From assembly GCF_041435115.1 (NCBI RefSeq), contig NZ_CP108046.1, positions 4,464,001-4,528,000 of the forward strand: a DNA stretch of 64,000 nucleotides. Reading direction: 5' to 3'. Below the pieces are notes generated by a model. That model was given only the letters and a program-made list of their open reading frames with translations. It was not told where the DNA came from and made no database searches. The stretch is from Streptomyces sp. NBC_00289 (GTDB lineage: Bacteria > Actinomycetota > Actinomycetes > Streptomycetales > Streptomycetaceae). Positions 9,530 to 17,700 of the stretch are shown piece after piece. The position numbers and the translations under genes were made by a program. Each line of letters begins with the position of its first letter. Position 1 is the stretch's first letter.

Positions 9530-10753
9530 TTACTTCCCGGCGTTGGCCGCCTTGACCAGGGTGTCCTTGGACACGGCGCCGACGTAGAGCTTGCCGTCGT
9601 CCGTGGCCAGGGCGTTGATCAGGCGGGTGGAGAAGACGGTGCCCGAGCCGAACTTGCCGGTGACGTGGTCGCCGAGCGAGCCGAGGAAGCCGCCGAGGTC
9701 ACCGCCGCCGGAGGAGCCCGTCGGCAGTCCTTCGCCGCCCGTCTCGAAGGTGGCGACGGAGTTCCAGCCCTTCCCGATGACCTTCAGGCCGTCGAGACCC
9801 TCCCCCTTGGTGACGTCGCCCTCGGACTTCCGGTACCGCGGGGCGTGCTCGGTCCCGCCGTCGGAGCCCGCGCCGTCCTCGGTGACCTTGGCACCCTTGG
9901 GCGGGGTGAAGTCGAAGGTGGAAGCGGCCGGCCGGGCGAAGCTGACCTGTGTGAAGCCGGCGTCGATCACGGCCGCGCCACCGCTGGACGGGGTGAGCGT
10001 GAACTTCAGCGGCAGCCCGGTCTTCGCGTCCACGGCCACGCTGATCGCGCCGACGGTGGACCCGGCCTGCTTGGGCTTGATGACCAGCCGGTACGCGTCC
10101 CGGCCGGCGATCTGCGCGGTGCCGTCGACGGCCACGGAGGTGGTGTCGTCGACCGACTTGAGGGCCTCTTCGGTGAGGTCCTTGGGGGTCGCGGGGACGT
10201 CCTCCCGCTTCCGCTGCGCCTCCGCGCCGCCGGGCTCGGTGGCGTGGTAGACCTCGTTGGACTTGCTGTCGTAGCCCCAGACGTCCTTGCCGTCGTGGAT
10301 CACGCTGTACTCGGCGGCGTTCTCCAGGAGCGAGAGCTTCTGCCGGTCCGGGCCGTCGGCCGCGACGCGCAGGGTGTGCGTGCCGGTGGCGAGTTCCATC
10401 AGCTTCGACGACGGGTCCGCGGACGAACCGCCGTCACCCTGCTGCGTGGCGCCGGACAGCAGCCCGCTCTCCAGACCACCGAGGTCGGGCAGTCCCAGAT
10501 CCGTGGTGATCTTCACCGTGCCGGACAGCTGCTGTACGTCCGAGGCGGCGATCTTCTCGATGAGTTGCTGTGCGCTGATCTTCGGCAGGCTGGGGTCGCC
10601 GGAGTCGGCGAGCGCGGGCACGAGCCCGATGGTCGCCGCCGCCACCCCCACCACGGTGACCGGCACGATGTACCGCGCGGCCCTTCGCCGACCCACGCGC
10701 AGGTCGTCGGCCTCCCCGGCGTTCGTGCTGTCCTCGGATTCGTACGGTGCCAT
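9530..10753 (-). CDS. LolA/DUF2092-like exported or membrane-anchored protein
   Basis: A 407-residue protein with a hydrophobic segment about 27-48 (ARYIVPVTVVGVAAATIGLVPALA) acting as signal peptide or anchor, after a short acidic N-terminus. The extracellular part begins LPKISAQQLIEKIAASDVQQLSGTVKI, the LolA/RseB-like half-barrel start, and continues with DGKDVWGYDSKSNEVYH and ISVAVDAKTGLPLKFTL. LolA-fold proteins bind acyl chains or lipoproteins; in single-membrane actinobacteria the role is unsettled. It is first in an operon with an ABC-2 exporter, so handling of a lipid or sensing of envelope state is plausible. ATG 10753 is chosen as the start before the charged leader. Confidence 0.78.
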   Translation of the reverse strand: MAPYESEDSTNAGEADDLRVGRRRAARYIVPVTVVGVAAATIGLVPALADSGDPSLPKISAQQLIEKIAASDVQQLSGTVKITTDLGLPDLGGLESGLLSGATQQGDGGSSADPSSKLMELATGTHTLRVAADGPDRQKLSLLENAAEYSVIHDGKDVWGYDSKSNEVYHATEPGGAEAQRKREDVPATPKDLTEEALKSVDDTTSVAVDGTAQIAGRDAYRLVIKPKQAGSTVGAISVAVDAKTGLPLKFTLTPSSGGAAVIDAGFTQVSFARPAASTFDFTPPKGAKVTEDGAGSDGGTEHAPRYRKSEGDVTKGEGLDGLKVIGKGWNSVATFETGGEGLPTGSSGGGDLGGFLGSLGDHVTGKFGSGTVFSTRLINALATDDGKLYVGAVSKDTLVKAANAGK

Positions 10754-10946
10754 GTGTGCCTTACCTCCGTCGTCGGCGGCGGCTCTCCGTTGCTCGTCTC
10801 GTCCTCGCACTCGTCCCACCCTGAGCCGCCATTCTCACCCGAATCGGTGAGGAGTGGTGATTTCCGTGATGTCCATCTGACCAAATCGGCCGCAGTGAAG
10901 CGTCAACCCTCGGAATCAACTCCGCGTACGCCTGGGGTATGACGCG

Positions 10947-10998
10947 AGAGGGCGGTGCCTGCTCCGACCCGTAGGGGTAGGAGCAGGCACCGCCCTCT
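10947..10998. terminator. Long perfect hairpin downstream of the polyprenyl synthase gene
   Basis: AGAGGGCGGTGCCTGCTCC (10947-10965) and its exact complement (10980-10998) form a 19-bp stem with a 14-nt loop. It starts 54 bp beyond the leftward stop of the polyprenyl synthase gene. Otherwise the 299-bp gap to the LolA-like start holds no gene that I can see. Confidence 0.85.
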
Positions 10999-11052
10999 TC
11001 TCACTCAGGTGGCGCCGGCGGATCAGCGTCGCGCGGACACGCGTGGCAGGGT

Positions 11053-12063
11053 CTAGCCCGCCCGGTGGACCACCGCGTCGCACAGCTCCACGAGCGCCGC
11101 CTTCGCGTCGCACTCCCGCAGCGGGGCCAGGGCCGACCGGGCCTCCTCGGTGTAGCGCACCGTGTCCCGGCGCGCCTGCTCCAGCGCGGGGTGCGACCGG
11201 AGCCCGGCCAGCGCCTCGGCGAGCCGGTCGTCGTCGGTCAGGTCGGAGTCGAGGAGCTCACACAGGGCGAGGTCCTCGGCGAGGCCCAGCCGGGCCGCCC
11301 GCTCACGCAGCCGCAGCACCGGCATGGTGGGGATGCCCTCGCGCAGGTCCGTGCCCGGGGTCTTGCCGGACTCGTGGGAGTCGGAGGCGATGTCCAGCAC
11401 GTCGTCCGCCAGCTGGAAGGCGACGCCGAGCCGCTCCCCGTACTGGGTCAGCACGTCCACGACCGTCTCGTCGGCGCCCGACATCATCGCGCCGAACCGG
11501 CAGGACACGGCCACCAGGGAGCCCGTCTTGCCGCCCAGGACGTCGAGGTAGTGCTCGACCGGGTCGCGCCCGTCCGTCGGTCCCGCCGTCTCCAGGATCT
11601 GGCCGGTCACCAGGCGCTCGAACGCCTCCGCCTGGACACGGACCGCCTCCGGCCCGAGATCGGCCAGGATGTGCGAGGCGCGGGCGAACAGGAAGTCGCC
11701 GGTGAGGACCGCGACCGAGTTGCCCCAGCGGGCGTTCGCGCTGGGCACCCCGCGCCGTACCGCGGCCTCGTCCATCACGTCGTCGTGGTACAGCGTCGCC
11801 AGGTGGGTCAGCTCCACCACCACCGCCGACGGCACGATCCCCGGCGCGTACGGGTCACCGAACTGCGCGGCGAGCATCACGAGCAGCGGCCGGAACCGCT
11901 TGCCACCCGCGCGCACCAGGTGCTGGGCGGCCTCCGTGATGAAGGGGACCTCACTCTTGGTGGCTTCGAGCAGACCCTCCTCGACGGCCGTCATCCCGGC
12001 CTGGACATCGGCTTCCAGAGCCTGGTCCCGCACGCTCAGCCCGAACGGCCCGACGACGGTCAC
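11053..12063 (-). CDS. Long-chain polyprenyl diphosphate synthase
   Basis: A 336-residue trans-prenyltransferase condensing isopentenyl diphosphate units. GGKRFRP (about 53-59) binds IPP; the first aspartate-rich motif is DDVMD (94-98) and the second is in FQLADDVLDIA. The fifth residue before DDVMD is alanine (A89), a small residue associated with long-chain rather than farnesyl/geranylgeranyl products, so a menaquinone side-chain (hepta- to nonaprenyl) synthase is the likeliest role. That matches the nuo operon, whose electron acceptor is menaquinone. GTG start with AGGAGA 6 nt upstream. A 19-bp terminator hairpin follows. Confidence 0.9.
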   Translation of the reverse strand: MTVVGPFGLSVRDQALEADVQAGMTAVEEGLLEATKSEVPFITEAAQHLVRAGGKRFRPLLVMLAAQFGDPYAPGIVPSAVVVELTHLATLYHDDVMDEAAVRRGVPSANARWGNSVAVLTGDFLFARASHILADLGPEAVRVQAEAFERLVTGQILETAGPTDGRDPVEHYLDVLGGKTGSLVAVSCRFGAMMSGADETVVDVLTQYGERLGVAFQLADDVLDIASDSHESGKTPGTDLREGIPTMPVLRLRERAARLGLAEDLALCELLDSDLTDDDRLAEALAGLRSHPALEQARRDTVRYTEEARSALAPLRECDAKAALVELCDAVVHRAG

Positions 12064-12956
12064 GAGGGGTCTCCTGTCTGCTGGTGTCCACTGGCGGTTA
12101 CACGGTTTGTCGATAGGTCGCTGCGCTCACTCAAGTCAGCGTATCCGGTCACCTTTCGATCACCGATAGCGCCCACGGTTCCAGGCCAGGCGGTATGGGA
12201 TCACGACCGGAATGTTTTTGATCACTAGATAAGGACGGATACCTGTCGGCTTAGCTGGATGTACTGGCATATGCCCCGAATCTTAGGCCGCCGCCGAGCC
12301 CGCCGGCCTGCGCGTCCGGGAACGTTTGTGACTCCTTGACATGCAGTATCCCCACGCCCCTTCCGCACCACGAGACGACCCACGGGCTTCTGCGTGTCCC
12401 GCTCCGGACGCGCGCCGCGCTTGCCGCCCTCCACGGGCCTCCGGTGCCGCCGCCTCCTCCACCTCCCTCATGTCGGATACCCCGGTCCGCCCGAACCGCG
12501 CACCGCGACGGGCGGCGCCTTTACGCCGACCGGTCCACCCCTCCGCCTGATCGCGCTCGCGACCGCGATCGCGGCCGCCCGAAGATCACCGGCCTGCCGT
12601 GCCGGGCCGGGCGCCGCCCCCCGACGCGCCCCGCCCGCCCGACCAAGCCGCCTCCGCTTCCACAGCCACAGCCAAAGCCGCGGCCCCGCCGGGCCGCCTC
12701 ACGGAGAGCCGCGAGGCACCCCTCCGGTAAGTGGATTTCACCGACGGCCGGTTGACTACGAGTTGGCCCTATTGCCCGAATTGCCACTCTTGTTCACGCC
12801 CGTGAGTTGGGTCACGCACGCCCTCGTCCCCCCAGCCCCTCCCCGTCACCCCTTTCACCTTTCCCCGAAAGCGAGTTGAGGATTGGCATCCGCAAAGGAT
12901 CAAGTGCCCCATACGCCTCAGACCAAGGTCAACGGCGTCATAAGCGAATACGGCAC
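12064..12956. other. About 0.9 kb without a recognisable gene
   Basis: The stretch between the polyprenyl synthase start and the riboswitch promoter holds only low-complexity open frames rich in Pro, Arg and Ala. The one notable island is AT-rich (12210-12236, TTTTTGATCACTAGATAAGG) and probably belongs to the promoter of the leftward gene. On the - strand a 19-codon frame starting at 12342 (MSRSHKRSRTRR...) has GGGGA 5 nt upstream, but I cannot support it further. Confidence 0.5.
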
Positions 12957-12986
12957 TTGTTCCGGACATGTGCTCTCGCATACGTT
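12957..12986 (+). promoter_or_regulatory. Candidate promoter for the c-di-AMP riboswitch transcript
   Basis: TTGTTC (12957-12962), 18-bp spacer and TACGTT (12981-12986) place a start near 12993, about 12 nt before the first riboswitch helix. Match to consensus is moderate; position is the main argument. Confidence 0.4.
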
Positions 12987-13004
12987 CCCGGCCTGTCGGG
13001 CGGA

Positions 13005-13193
13005 CGCCTAATCCTGCCGCCGCCCGAACCGAGACTCATCGACGAAAGACACCGCACGGCAGGAGCGGGGGACCCAGGTAAGTCGCCGTACCGGACGTTC
13101 CAGGACGAACCGGTACGGCTGGGGGTGAAGCCACGTCCGTAAGGGCGCGGCCGGGCAGCTCCCGCCCGAACCCGACAGCTCACCTCGCAGGCG
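13005..13193 (+). ncRNA. Cyclic di-AMP (ydaO/yuaA-type) riboswitch
   Basis: The leader carries the conserved ydaO blocks in order: P1 5' arm CGCCT (13005-13009) then AATCCTGCC; GGCAGGAGCGGGGGACCCA (13058-13076); GGGGGTGAAGCC (13121-13132); AAGGGC; AGCTC...CCCGAACCCGACAGCTCACC (to about 13184); and the P1 3' arm AGGCG (13189-13193), followed by GGAGAGG and the start codon at 13212. CCTGCC (13013-13018) pairs with GGCAGG (13058-13063). In Streptomyces this riboswitch class precedes cell-wall hydrolase genes and switches expression off when c-di-AMP is high, exactly the arrangement here. The ribosome-binding site starts only a few bases after P1. Confidence 0.93.
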
Positions 13194-13211
13194 CCGGAGA
13201 GGAAAACAGTC

Positions 13212-13694
13212 ATGCCCGCTGCCGCTCAGCACCGACGCACCAGAACCGCCCGCCTCGTCCGCAAGCTCGCCGTCATCGGCACCGGAGCCGCCGTACTGGC
13301 ACTCCCCGTCATCGGCGCGAGCACCGCCTCCGCGGCGACCCCGACGGTCACCACCGCCTCCTCGCTGGGGTACGCCAACAACCTCGACGGCTGGATCCGG
13401 GCCTCCCTGACCGTCATGTCGCAGCACGGCATTCCGGGGTCGTACAACGGCATCTACCGCAACGTCATCCGCGAGTCGTCGGGCAACCCCTACGCCATCA
13501 ACCTGTGGGACTCCAACGCGGCCGCGGGCATCCCGTCCAAGGGCCTGCTGCAGGTCATCGACCCGACCTTCCGGGCGTACCACGTCGCCGGCACCTCCTG
13601 GGACTCGTACGACCCGGTAGCGAACATCACGGCCGCCTGCAACTACGCGGCCGCGCGCTACGGTTCGATCGACAACGTCTTCGGGGCGTACTAG
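13212..13694 (+). CDS. Secreted lytic transglycosylase (SLT-like), riboswitch-controlled
   Basis: A 160-residue exported muralytic enzyme. A twin-basic signal peptide (RTARLVRKLAVIGTGAAVLAL...) is cleaved near ASA-AT (about 41/42). The mature 118 residues are a minimal SLT/transglycosylase domain: NVIRESSGNPYAIN carries the catalytic glutamate E88, followed by GIPSKGLLQVIDPTFRAY and ITAACNYAAARYGSIDNV. It would cleave the MurNAc-GlcNAc bond of peptidoglycan during growth, germination or sporulation. There is no separate cell-wall-binding domain. ATG 13212 has GGAGAGG 9 nt upstream, immediately after the riboswitch. The family and regulatory set-up match the Streptomyces cell-wall hydrolases under c-di-AMP control. 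Confidence 0.92.
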   Translation: MPAAAQHRRTRTARLVRKLAVIGTGAAVLALPVIGASTASAATPTVTTASSLGYANNLDGWIRASLTVMSQHGIPGSYNGIYRNVIRESSGNPYAINLWDSNAAAGIPSKGLLQVIDPTFRAYHVAGTSWDSYDPVANITAACNYAAARYGSIDNVFGAY

Positions 13695-13783
13695 AAGGCC
13701 CGGAGTCCGGTACGCCACCCGCGGGTGTCACGGCAACGGCGTTGGGGCGCCGGGGCCACCGACATCCCGGCCCGATCGGCGGA

Positions 13784-14617
13784 TCAGGCCGGCCGCCAGG
13801 CGCTCCGGGGCCCGGGGAAGAGACGTTCGAGGACGACGGCGATGCCGTCGTCCTCGTTCGACGTGGTGATCTCGTCCGCCACGGACTTGAGTTCGGGGTG
13901 GGCGTTGGCCATCGCCACGCCGTGGGCCGCCCAGTCGAACATGGGGATGTCGTTGGGCATGTCGCCGAAGGCGATGGTCCGGTCCGGACCGAGGCCCAGG
14001 TACTCGGCGGCCAGGGCGAGTCCGGTGGCCTTGGTGATGCCGCATGGCTGGAGTTCGACGGTGCCGGGTCCGGACATGGTGACCGTCGCCAGGGAGCCGA
14101 CCACCGAACGCGCCGTCGCCGCCAACTCGTCGTCGCTCAGGTCGGGGTGGCGCAGCAGCACCTTGCTGATGGGCTCGCACCACAGGTCGTCACGCCGCTC
14201 GACCCGGAGGGCCGGGAGGGTCGGGTGCGGCATCAGGTAGCCGGGCTCGATGAGCGTGAGGCCGTCGACACCGTCCTGGTCGACCGCCGCGTACACCTGC
14301 CCCACCTCGGCCTCGATCTTGCCGAGCGCGGTCTCGGCCAGCTCCCGGTCCAGGGTGACGGACCACAGCAGACGGTCCGCGCCGGTGTCGTACACCTGCG
14401 CGCCCTGCCCGCACACCGCGAGCCCCGTGCTGCCCAGGTCGTCGAGCAGCGGCCGCACCCTGGGCGCCGGGCGGCCCGTCACGACCAGATGCCGGGCGCC
14501 GGCCGCTGCCACGCGCGCGAGCGCGGCGAGCGAGCGTTCGGAGAGGGTGTCGTCGCCGCGGAGCAGGGTTCCGTCCAGGTCGGTGGCGATCAGTGAATAC
14601 GCGGTGGGAGCGGCCAT
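13784..14617 (-). CDS. HAD-superfamily hydrolase, Cof type
   Basis: A 277-residue haloacid-dehalogenase phosphatase, subclass IIB. Motif I is ATDLDGTLLRGD (about 11-22), motif II is in HLVVTGRP (about 43-50), and motif III/IV are GITKATGLALAAEYLG and IAFGDMPNDIPMF (about 235-247). A cap domain lies between. Cof-type enzymes dephosphorylate sugar phosphates, FMN or PLP; the substrate is not visible. It appears monocistronic, converging on the transglycosylase gene. Confidence 0.9.
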   Translation of the reverse strand: MAAPTAYSLIATDLDGTLLRGDDTLSERSLAALARVAAAGARHLVVTGRPAPRVRPLLDDLGSTGLAVCGQGAQVYDTGADRLLWSVTLDRELAETALGKIEAEVGQVYAAVDQDGVDGLTLIEPGYLMPHPTLPALRVERRDDLWCEPISKVLLRHPDLSDDELAATARSVVGSLATVTMSGPGTVELQPCGITKATGLALAAEYLGLGPDRTIAFGDMPNDIPMFDWAAHGVAMANAHPELKSVADEITTSNEDDGIAVVLERLFPGPRSAWRPA

Positions 14618-14757
14618 GATCAGAGAATACGGATGGAACGCCCCGGCGACTCGACGCGAACCGGACGGCTACTGGTTTCACATCTGTTGACAGCTGTTCC
14701 GGTTACTCGTTGTCGGTTACGGGTCGTCGGTTGCCGGGAGTTGAGCGGTTCGGCGCC

Positions 14758-15786
14758 CTACGCCGAGTCCCGCACCACCAGTTCCGTGGGCAGGATCACT
14801 CCCGCCGTGTCCTCGCCGGCGATCTGGGCGAGCAGCATGCGGACCATCTCGGCGCTGATGCGGTCGTAGGGCTGGCGCATGGTGGTGAGCGCCGGGGTGA
14901 CGGCGGTGGCCGCGGCCGAGTCGTCGAAGCCGCCGACAGCGATGTCATCGGGGACGGAACGCCCGGCCTGCTGGAGGGTGTTGACGACTCCCTGGGCCAT
15001 GAGGTCGGAGGCGACGAACACCGCGTCCATGTCGGGGGCGCGGGCCAGCAGCAGCCGGGCCGCCTCCTCGCCACCGGTGCGGCGGTAGTCGCCCTCCGCC
15101 ACCAGCGCCTCGTCGTAGGGCAGTCCCGCCTCGGCGAGCACCTCGCGGTAGCCGGCCAGGCGGTCGGTGCCGCCGGGGGTGTCGAGCGGGCCGGTGATCA
15201 TGCCGACGCGGCGGCGGCCGACGGAGAGGAGGTGGCGGACCATCTCCCGGGCGCCGTCGCGGTCGTCGGCGGCCACGTAGCTGACCTTGGAGCCGAGGCC
15301 GAGCGGCTTGCCGCAGGCCACCAACGGGATGCCGGCGTCGCGCAGTTCGGCGGCGACCGGGTCACCGCTGTGGCTGGACACCAGCAGGACACCGTCGACG
15401 TGGCCGGAGGTGATGTAGCGGGTCAGCCGGCGGCGGTCGTCCCTGGAGGAGGCCAGCATCAGCAGCAGCGGGACGTCGTGCCGGGCGAGGTGTTCGGTGC
15501 AGCCGCGCAGCAGCACGTTGAAGTTGGGGTCCTCGAAGAACTTCTCCTGCGGCTCGGTGAGGAGGAAGGCCACCGAGTCCGAGCGTCCGGTGCTCAGGCT
15601 GCGGGCGTGCCGGTTGACGACGTACCCCGTCTTCCTGATGGCGGCCTCCACCGCCCGGCCCGCGGCGGGCGAGACGTAGTGGCCGCCGTTCAGGAAGCGG
15701 GAGACGGTGCCCCGCGACACGCCCGCCTCCCGCGCCACGTCGTGGATGGTGGGCGGTCGGCGGCGTCCGTTGGCGCTGGTGGTCAT
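14758..15786 (-). CDS. LacI-family repressor of the galactan locus
   Basis: A 342-residue LacI/GalR regulator. The HTH is TIHDVAREAGVSRGTVSRFL (13-32), with the hinge helix about 50-60, followed by a periplasmic-binding-protein-like core (VDGVLLVSSH, VGMITGPLDTPGGTDRLAGY, PDDIAVGGFDDSA). It is the last gene of the leftward transport operon, 34 bp after the permease stop. Two 16-bp palindromes of LacI type lie between that operon and the GH42 gene, so it most likely represses both directions and is released by a galacto-oligosaccharide. The specificity is inferred from neighbours, not from the binding pocket. Confidence 0.92.
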   Translation of the reverse strand: MTTSANGRRRPPTIHDVAREAGVSRGTVSRFLNGGHYVSPAAGRAVEAAIRKTGYVVNRHARSLSTGRSDSVAFLLTEPQEKFFEDPNFNVLLRGCTEHLARHDVPLLLMLASSRDDRRRLTRYITSGHVDGVLLVSSHSGDPVAAELRDAGIPLVACGKPLGLGSKVSYVAADDRDGAREMVRHLLSVGRRRVGMITGPLDTPGGTDRLAGYREVLAEAGLPYDEALVAEGDYRRTGGEEAARLLLARAPDMDAVFVASDLMAQGVVNTLQQAGRSVPDDIAVGGFDDSAAATAVTPALTTMRQPYDRISAEMVRMLLAQIAGEDTAGVILPTELVVRDSA

Positions 15787-15820
15787 GGTCCTCGTTCGTG
15801 ACGGTGGAGTGGTCAGTGCC

Positions 15821-16708
15821 TCAGGCCTTGACCGAGCCGCTCAGCAGGTCCAGGGACCAGAACCGCTGGATCACCAGGAAGAGCGCGATCAGCGGGATGA
15901 TCGCCAGCAGACATCCGGTGATGACCAGGGTGTAGAGGGCGGGCTGCGAGGCGCCCTGTGCGAGCAGGGTGTAGAGCCCGAGGGTGAGCGGGAACTTGGT
16001 GTCGTCGGCCAGCATCACGTACGGCAGCAGGAAGTTGTTCCAGATGGCGACGAACTGGAAGAGGAACACCGTGATCAGGCCCGGCATCATCATCGGTACG
16101 GCGATCCGCGAGAAGATCCGCCACTCGCTCGCGCCGTCCATGCGGGCGGCTTCGAGGAGTTCGGCGGGTACCGCGGCGGCCGCGTAGATGCGGACCAGGT
16201 AGACGCCGTACGGGGAGAGGATGGACGGCAGCAGCATCGACCAGTACGAGTCGGCCATGCCCATCTTCGACAGCAGCAGGTACTGCGGGACGGTCAGCAC
16301 GATGCTGGGCACCAGGACGCCGGCCAGGATCAGCTTGAAGATGAACTCCCGCCCCCGGAAGGCGAACCGGCCGAGCGCGTAGCCGCCGCCGGCGGAGACC
16401 GCGGCGGACAGCAGGGCGCCGAAGCCCGCGTAGAGGGCGGAGTTGCCCATCCACGTCCAGTAGATGCCGTCCCGGTAGGCGGTCAGCTCGCTCAGGTTGT
16501 CGAAGAAGCCGGTGCCGGGCGCGAAGGTGAAGGTGGAGAACAGCTCCGACCGGTCCTTGGTCGCGGCCATCACCACCCAGGCGATGGGGACCAGGCAGTA
16601 CAGCGCGCCGAGGATCAGCACGAGGGTGGGGACCCAGGCCGTGCGCCGTGCTCGGCTTTTCACGGGAAGTTCGCCGGCGGTGTCGGCGGTGAGGGTGAGG
16701 GGGGTCAT
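15821..16708 (-). CDS. Galacto-oligosaccharide ABC transporter permease (MalG type)
   Basis: A 295-residue inner-membrane subunit of a CUT1 sugar importer. About six TM segments start at residue 26 (TAWVPTLVLILGALYCLVPI). The coupling-helix EAA loop EAARMDGASEWRIFSRIAVPMMMPG (about 188-212) is textbook for MalG-like permeases. Start ATG 16708 overlaps the preceding permease stop by ATGA. With the MalF-like partner and the lipoprotein it should import galactan-derived oligosaccharides; no ATPase is encoded here, as usual in Streptomyces, where MsiK energises several CUT1 systems. Confidence 0.92.
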   Translation of the reverse strand: MTPLTLTADTAGELPVKSRARRTAWVPTLVLILGALYCLVPIAWVVMAATKDRSELFSTFTFAPGTGFFDNLSELTAYRDGIYWTWMGNSALYAGFGALLSAAVSAGGGYALGRFAFRGREFIFKLILAGVLVPSIVLTVPQYLLLSKMGMADSYWSMLLPSILSPYGVYLVRIYAAAAVPAELLEAARMDGASEWRIFSRIAVPMMMPGLITVFLFQFVAIWNNFLLPYVMLADDTKFPLTLGLYTLLAQGASQPALYTLVITGCLLAIIPLIALFLVIQRFWSLDLLSGSVKA

Positions 16709-17700
16709 GCCCGGTCCTCCCGGGTGTAGCGGTCGGAGACGCGCAGCAGGGTGAAGGAGATGAGGTAGGTGGCCAGGGCCAGGACCACCGCGGTGGCGGA
16801 GGCACCGTAGATGTCGGACTTCAGGAAGGCGCTGTCGTAGATGGCCATCAGCGGGCTCCAGGTGGTGGAGAGGCCGTTGGTCAGCGGCTTGAGCGCCATC
16901 GGCTCGGTGAAGACCTGAAGGGTGGCGATCACCGAGAAGAAGAAGGTCAGCACCAGGGAGGGCATGACGATCGGGATCTTGATCCGCAGCGCGATCTTGA
17001 GGTCGGACGCGCCGTCGATCCGCGCCGCCTCGTAGATGTCCGGCGGGATCGCCCGGAGCGCGGTGTAGATGACGATCATGTTGAAGCCGGTGCCGCCCCA
17101 GACCGCGATGTTCGCGAAGGAGAGGTACAGGTTGCCGCCGTCGAACAGGTCCGGCTGCGGCAGGCCGAACCTGTTCAGCAGGTAGTAGAAGGGGCTGACG
17201 TCCGGGAGGTACAGGAAGCCCCACATGAGGGCGGCGATGATGCCGGGCACCGCGTACGGCAGGAAGATCATCAGCCGTGCGAAGGAGGCGCTGCGCGCCT
17301 TCGGGGTGTCGAGCATCAGCGCGAACAGCAGCGCCAGCCCGAGCATCGTCGGGATGACGATGAGGCCGTAGCCGAAGGCGCGCAGCACGCTGTGGCCGAA
17401 CTCGGAGTCCTGGAGCACGTCGGTGTAGTTGCCGAAGCCGTTCCAGACCTGTTCGCGGGCGCCCTTGCCGAGTCCGATGCCCTTGACCCGGACCTTGTGG
17501 AGGCTGAGCCAGATCGCGTATCCGATGGGGACGACGGTGAAGGCGGCGAACAGGACCAGGGTCGGTGTCAGGAACCAGTACGGTGCGCTGCGGCCACGGC
17601 GGCGGGGGCGGCTGGGGCGGACGGGCTTGGCGGTGCCGGTGCCGTCCGCCAAGGGCCCGACCGTGATGCGGTCGGAGCCCTTGAGCGGAGCGCTGGTCAT
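16705..17700 (-). CDS. Galacto-oligosaccharide ABC transporter permease (MalF type)
   Basis: A 331-residue CUT1 permease. A basic N-terminus (RPSRPRRRGR) precedes the first TM YWFLTPTLVLFAAFTVVPIG; five further TMs follow. The EAA loop is YEAARIDGASDLKIALRIKIPIVMP (about 223-247). Start ATG 17700 overlaps the binding-protein stop by ATGA and the downstream permease overlaps in the same way, so the three transport genes are translationally coupled. Confidence 0.92.
   Translation of the reverse strand: MTSAPLKGSDRITVGPLADGTGTAKPVRPSRPRRRGRSAPYWFLTPTLVLFAAFTVVPIGYAIWLSLHKVRVKGIGLGKGAREQVWNGFGNYTDVLQDSEFGHSVLRAFGYGLIVIPTMLGLALLFALMLDTPKARSASFARLMIFLPYAVPGIIAALMWGFLYLPDVSPFYYLLNRFGLPQPDLFDGGNLYLSFANIAVWGGTGFNMIVIYTALRAIPPDIYEAARIDGASDLKIALRIKIPIVMPSLVLTFFFSVIATLQVFTEPMALKPLTNGLSTTWSPLMAIYDSAFLKSDIYGASATAVVLALATYLISFTLLRVSDRYTREDRA

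Noticed and set aside
8696..10942. A 748-codon open frame on the + strand across the ABC/LolA operon
   Set aside because: It lies exactly opposite three well-supported genes, is very rich in Arg, Gly and Val, and has no domain signature. Long antisense frames are normal in high-G+C DNA.
12336..12879. Several overlapping small open frames rich in proline and arginine
   Set aside because: Low complexity, no ribosome-binding site, mutually overlapping in different frames; no evidence for a real protein.
13720..13731. Palindrome CACCCGCGGGTG as terminator of the transglycosylase gene
   Set aside because: There is no loop and the stem is short; such GC palindromes are frequent by chance here.
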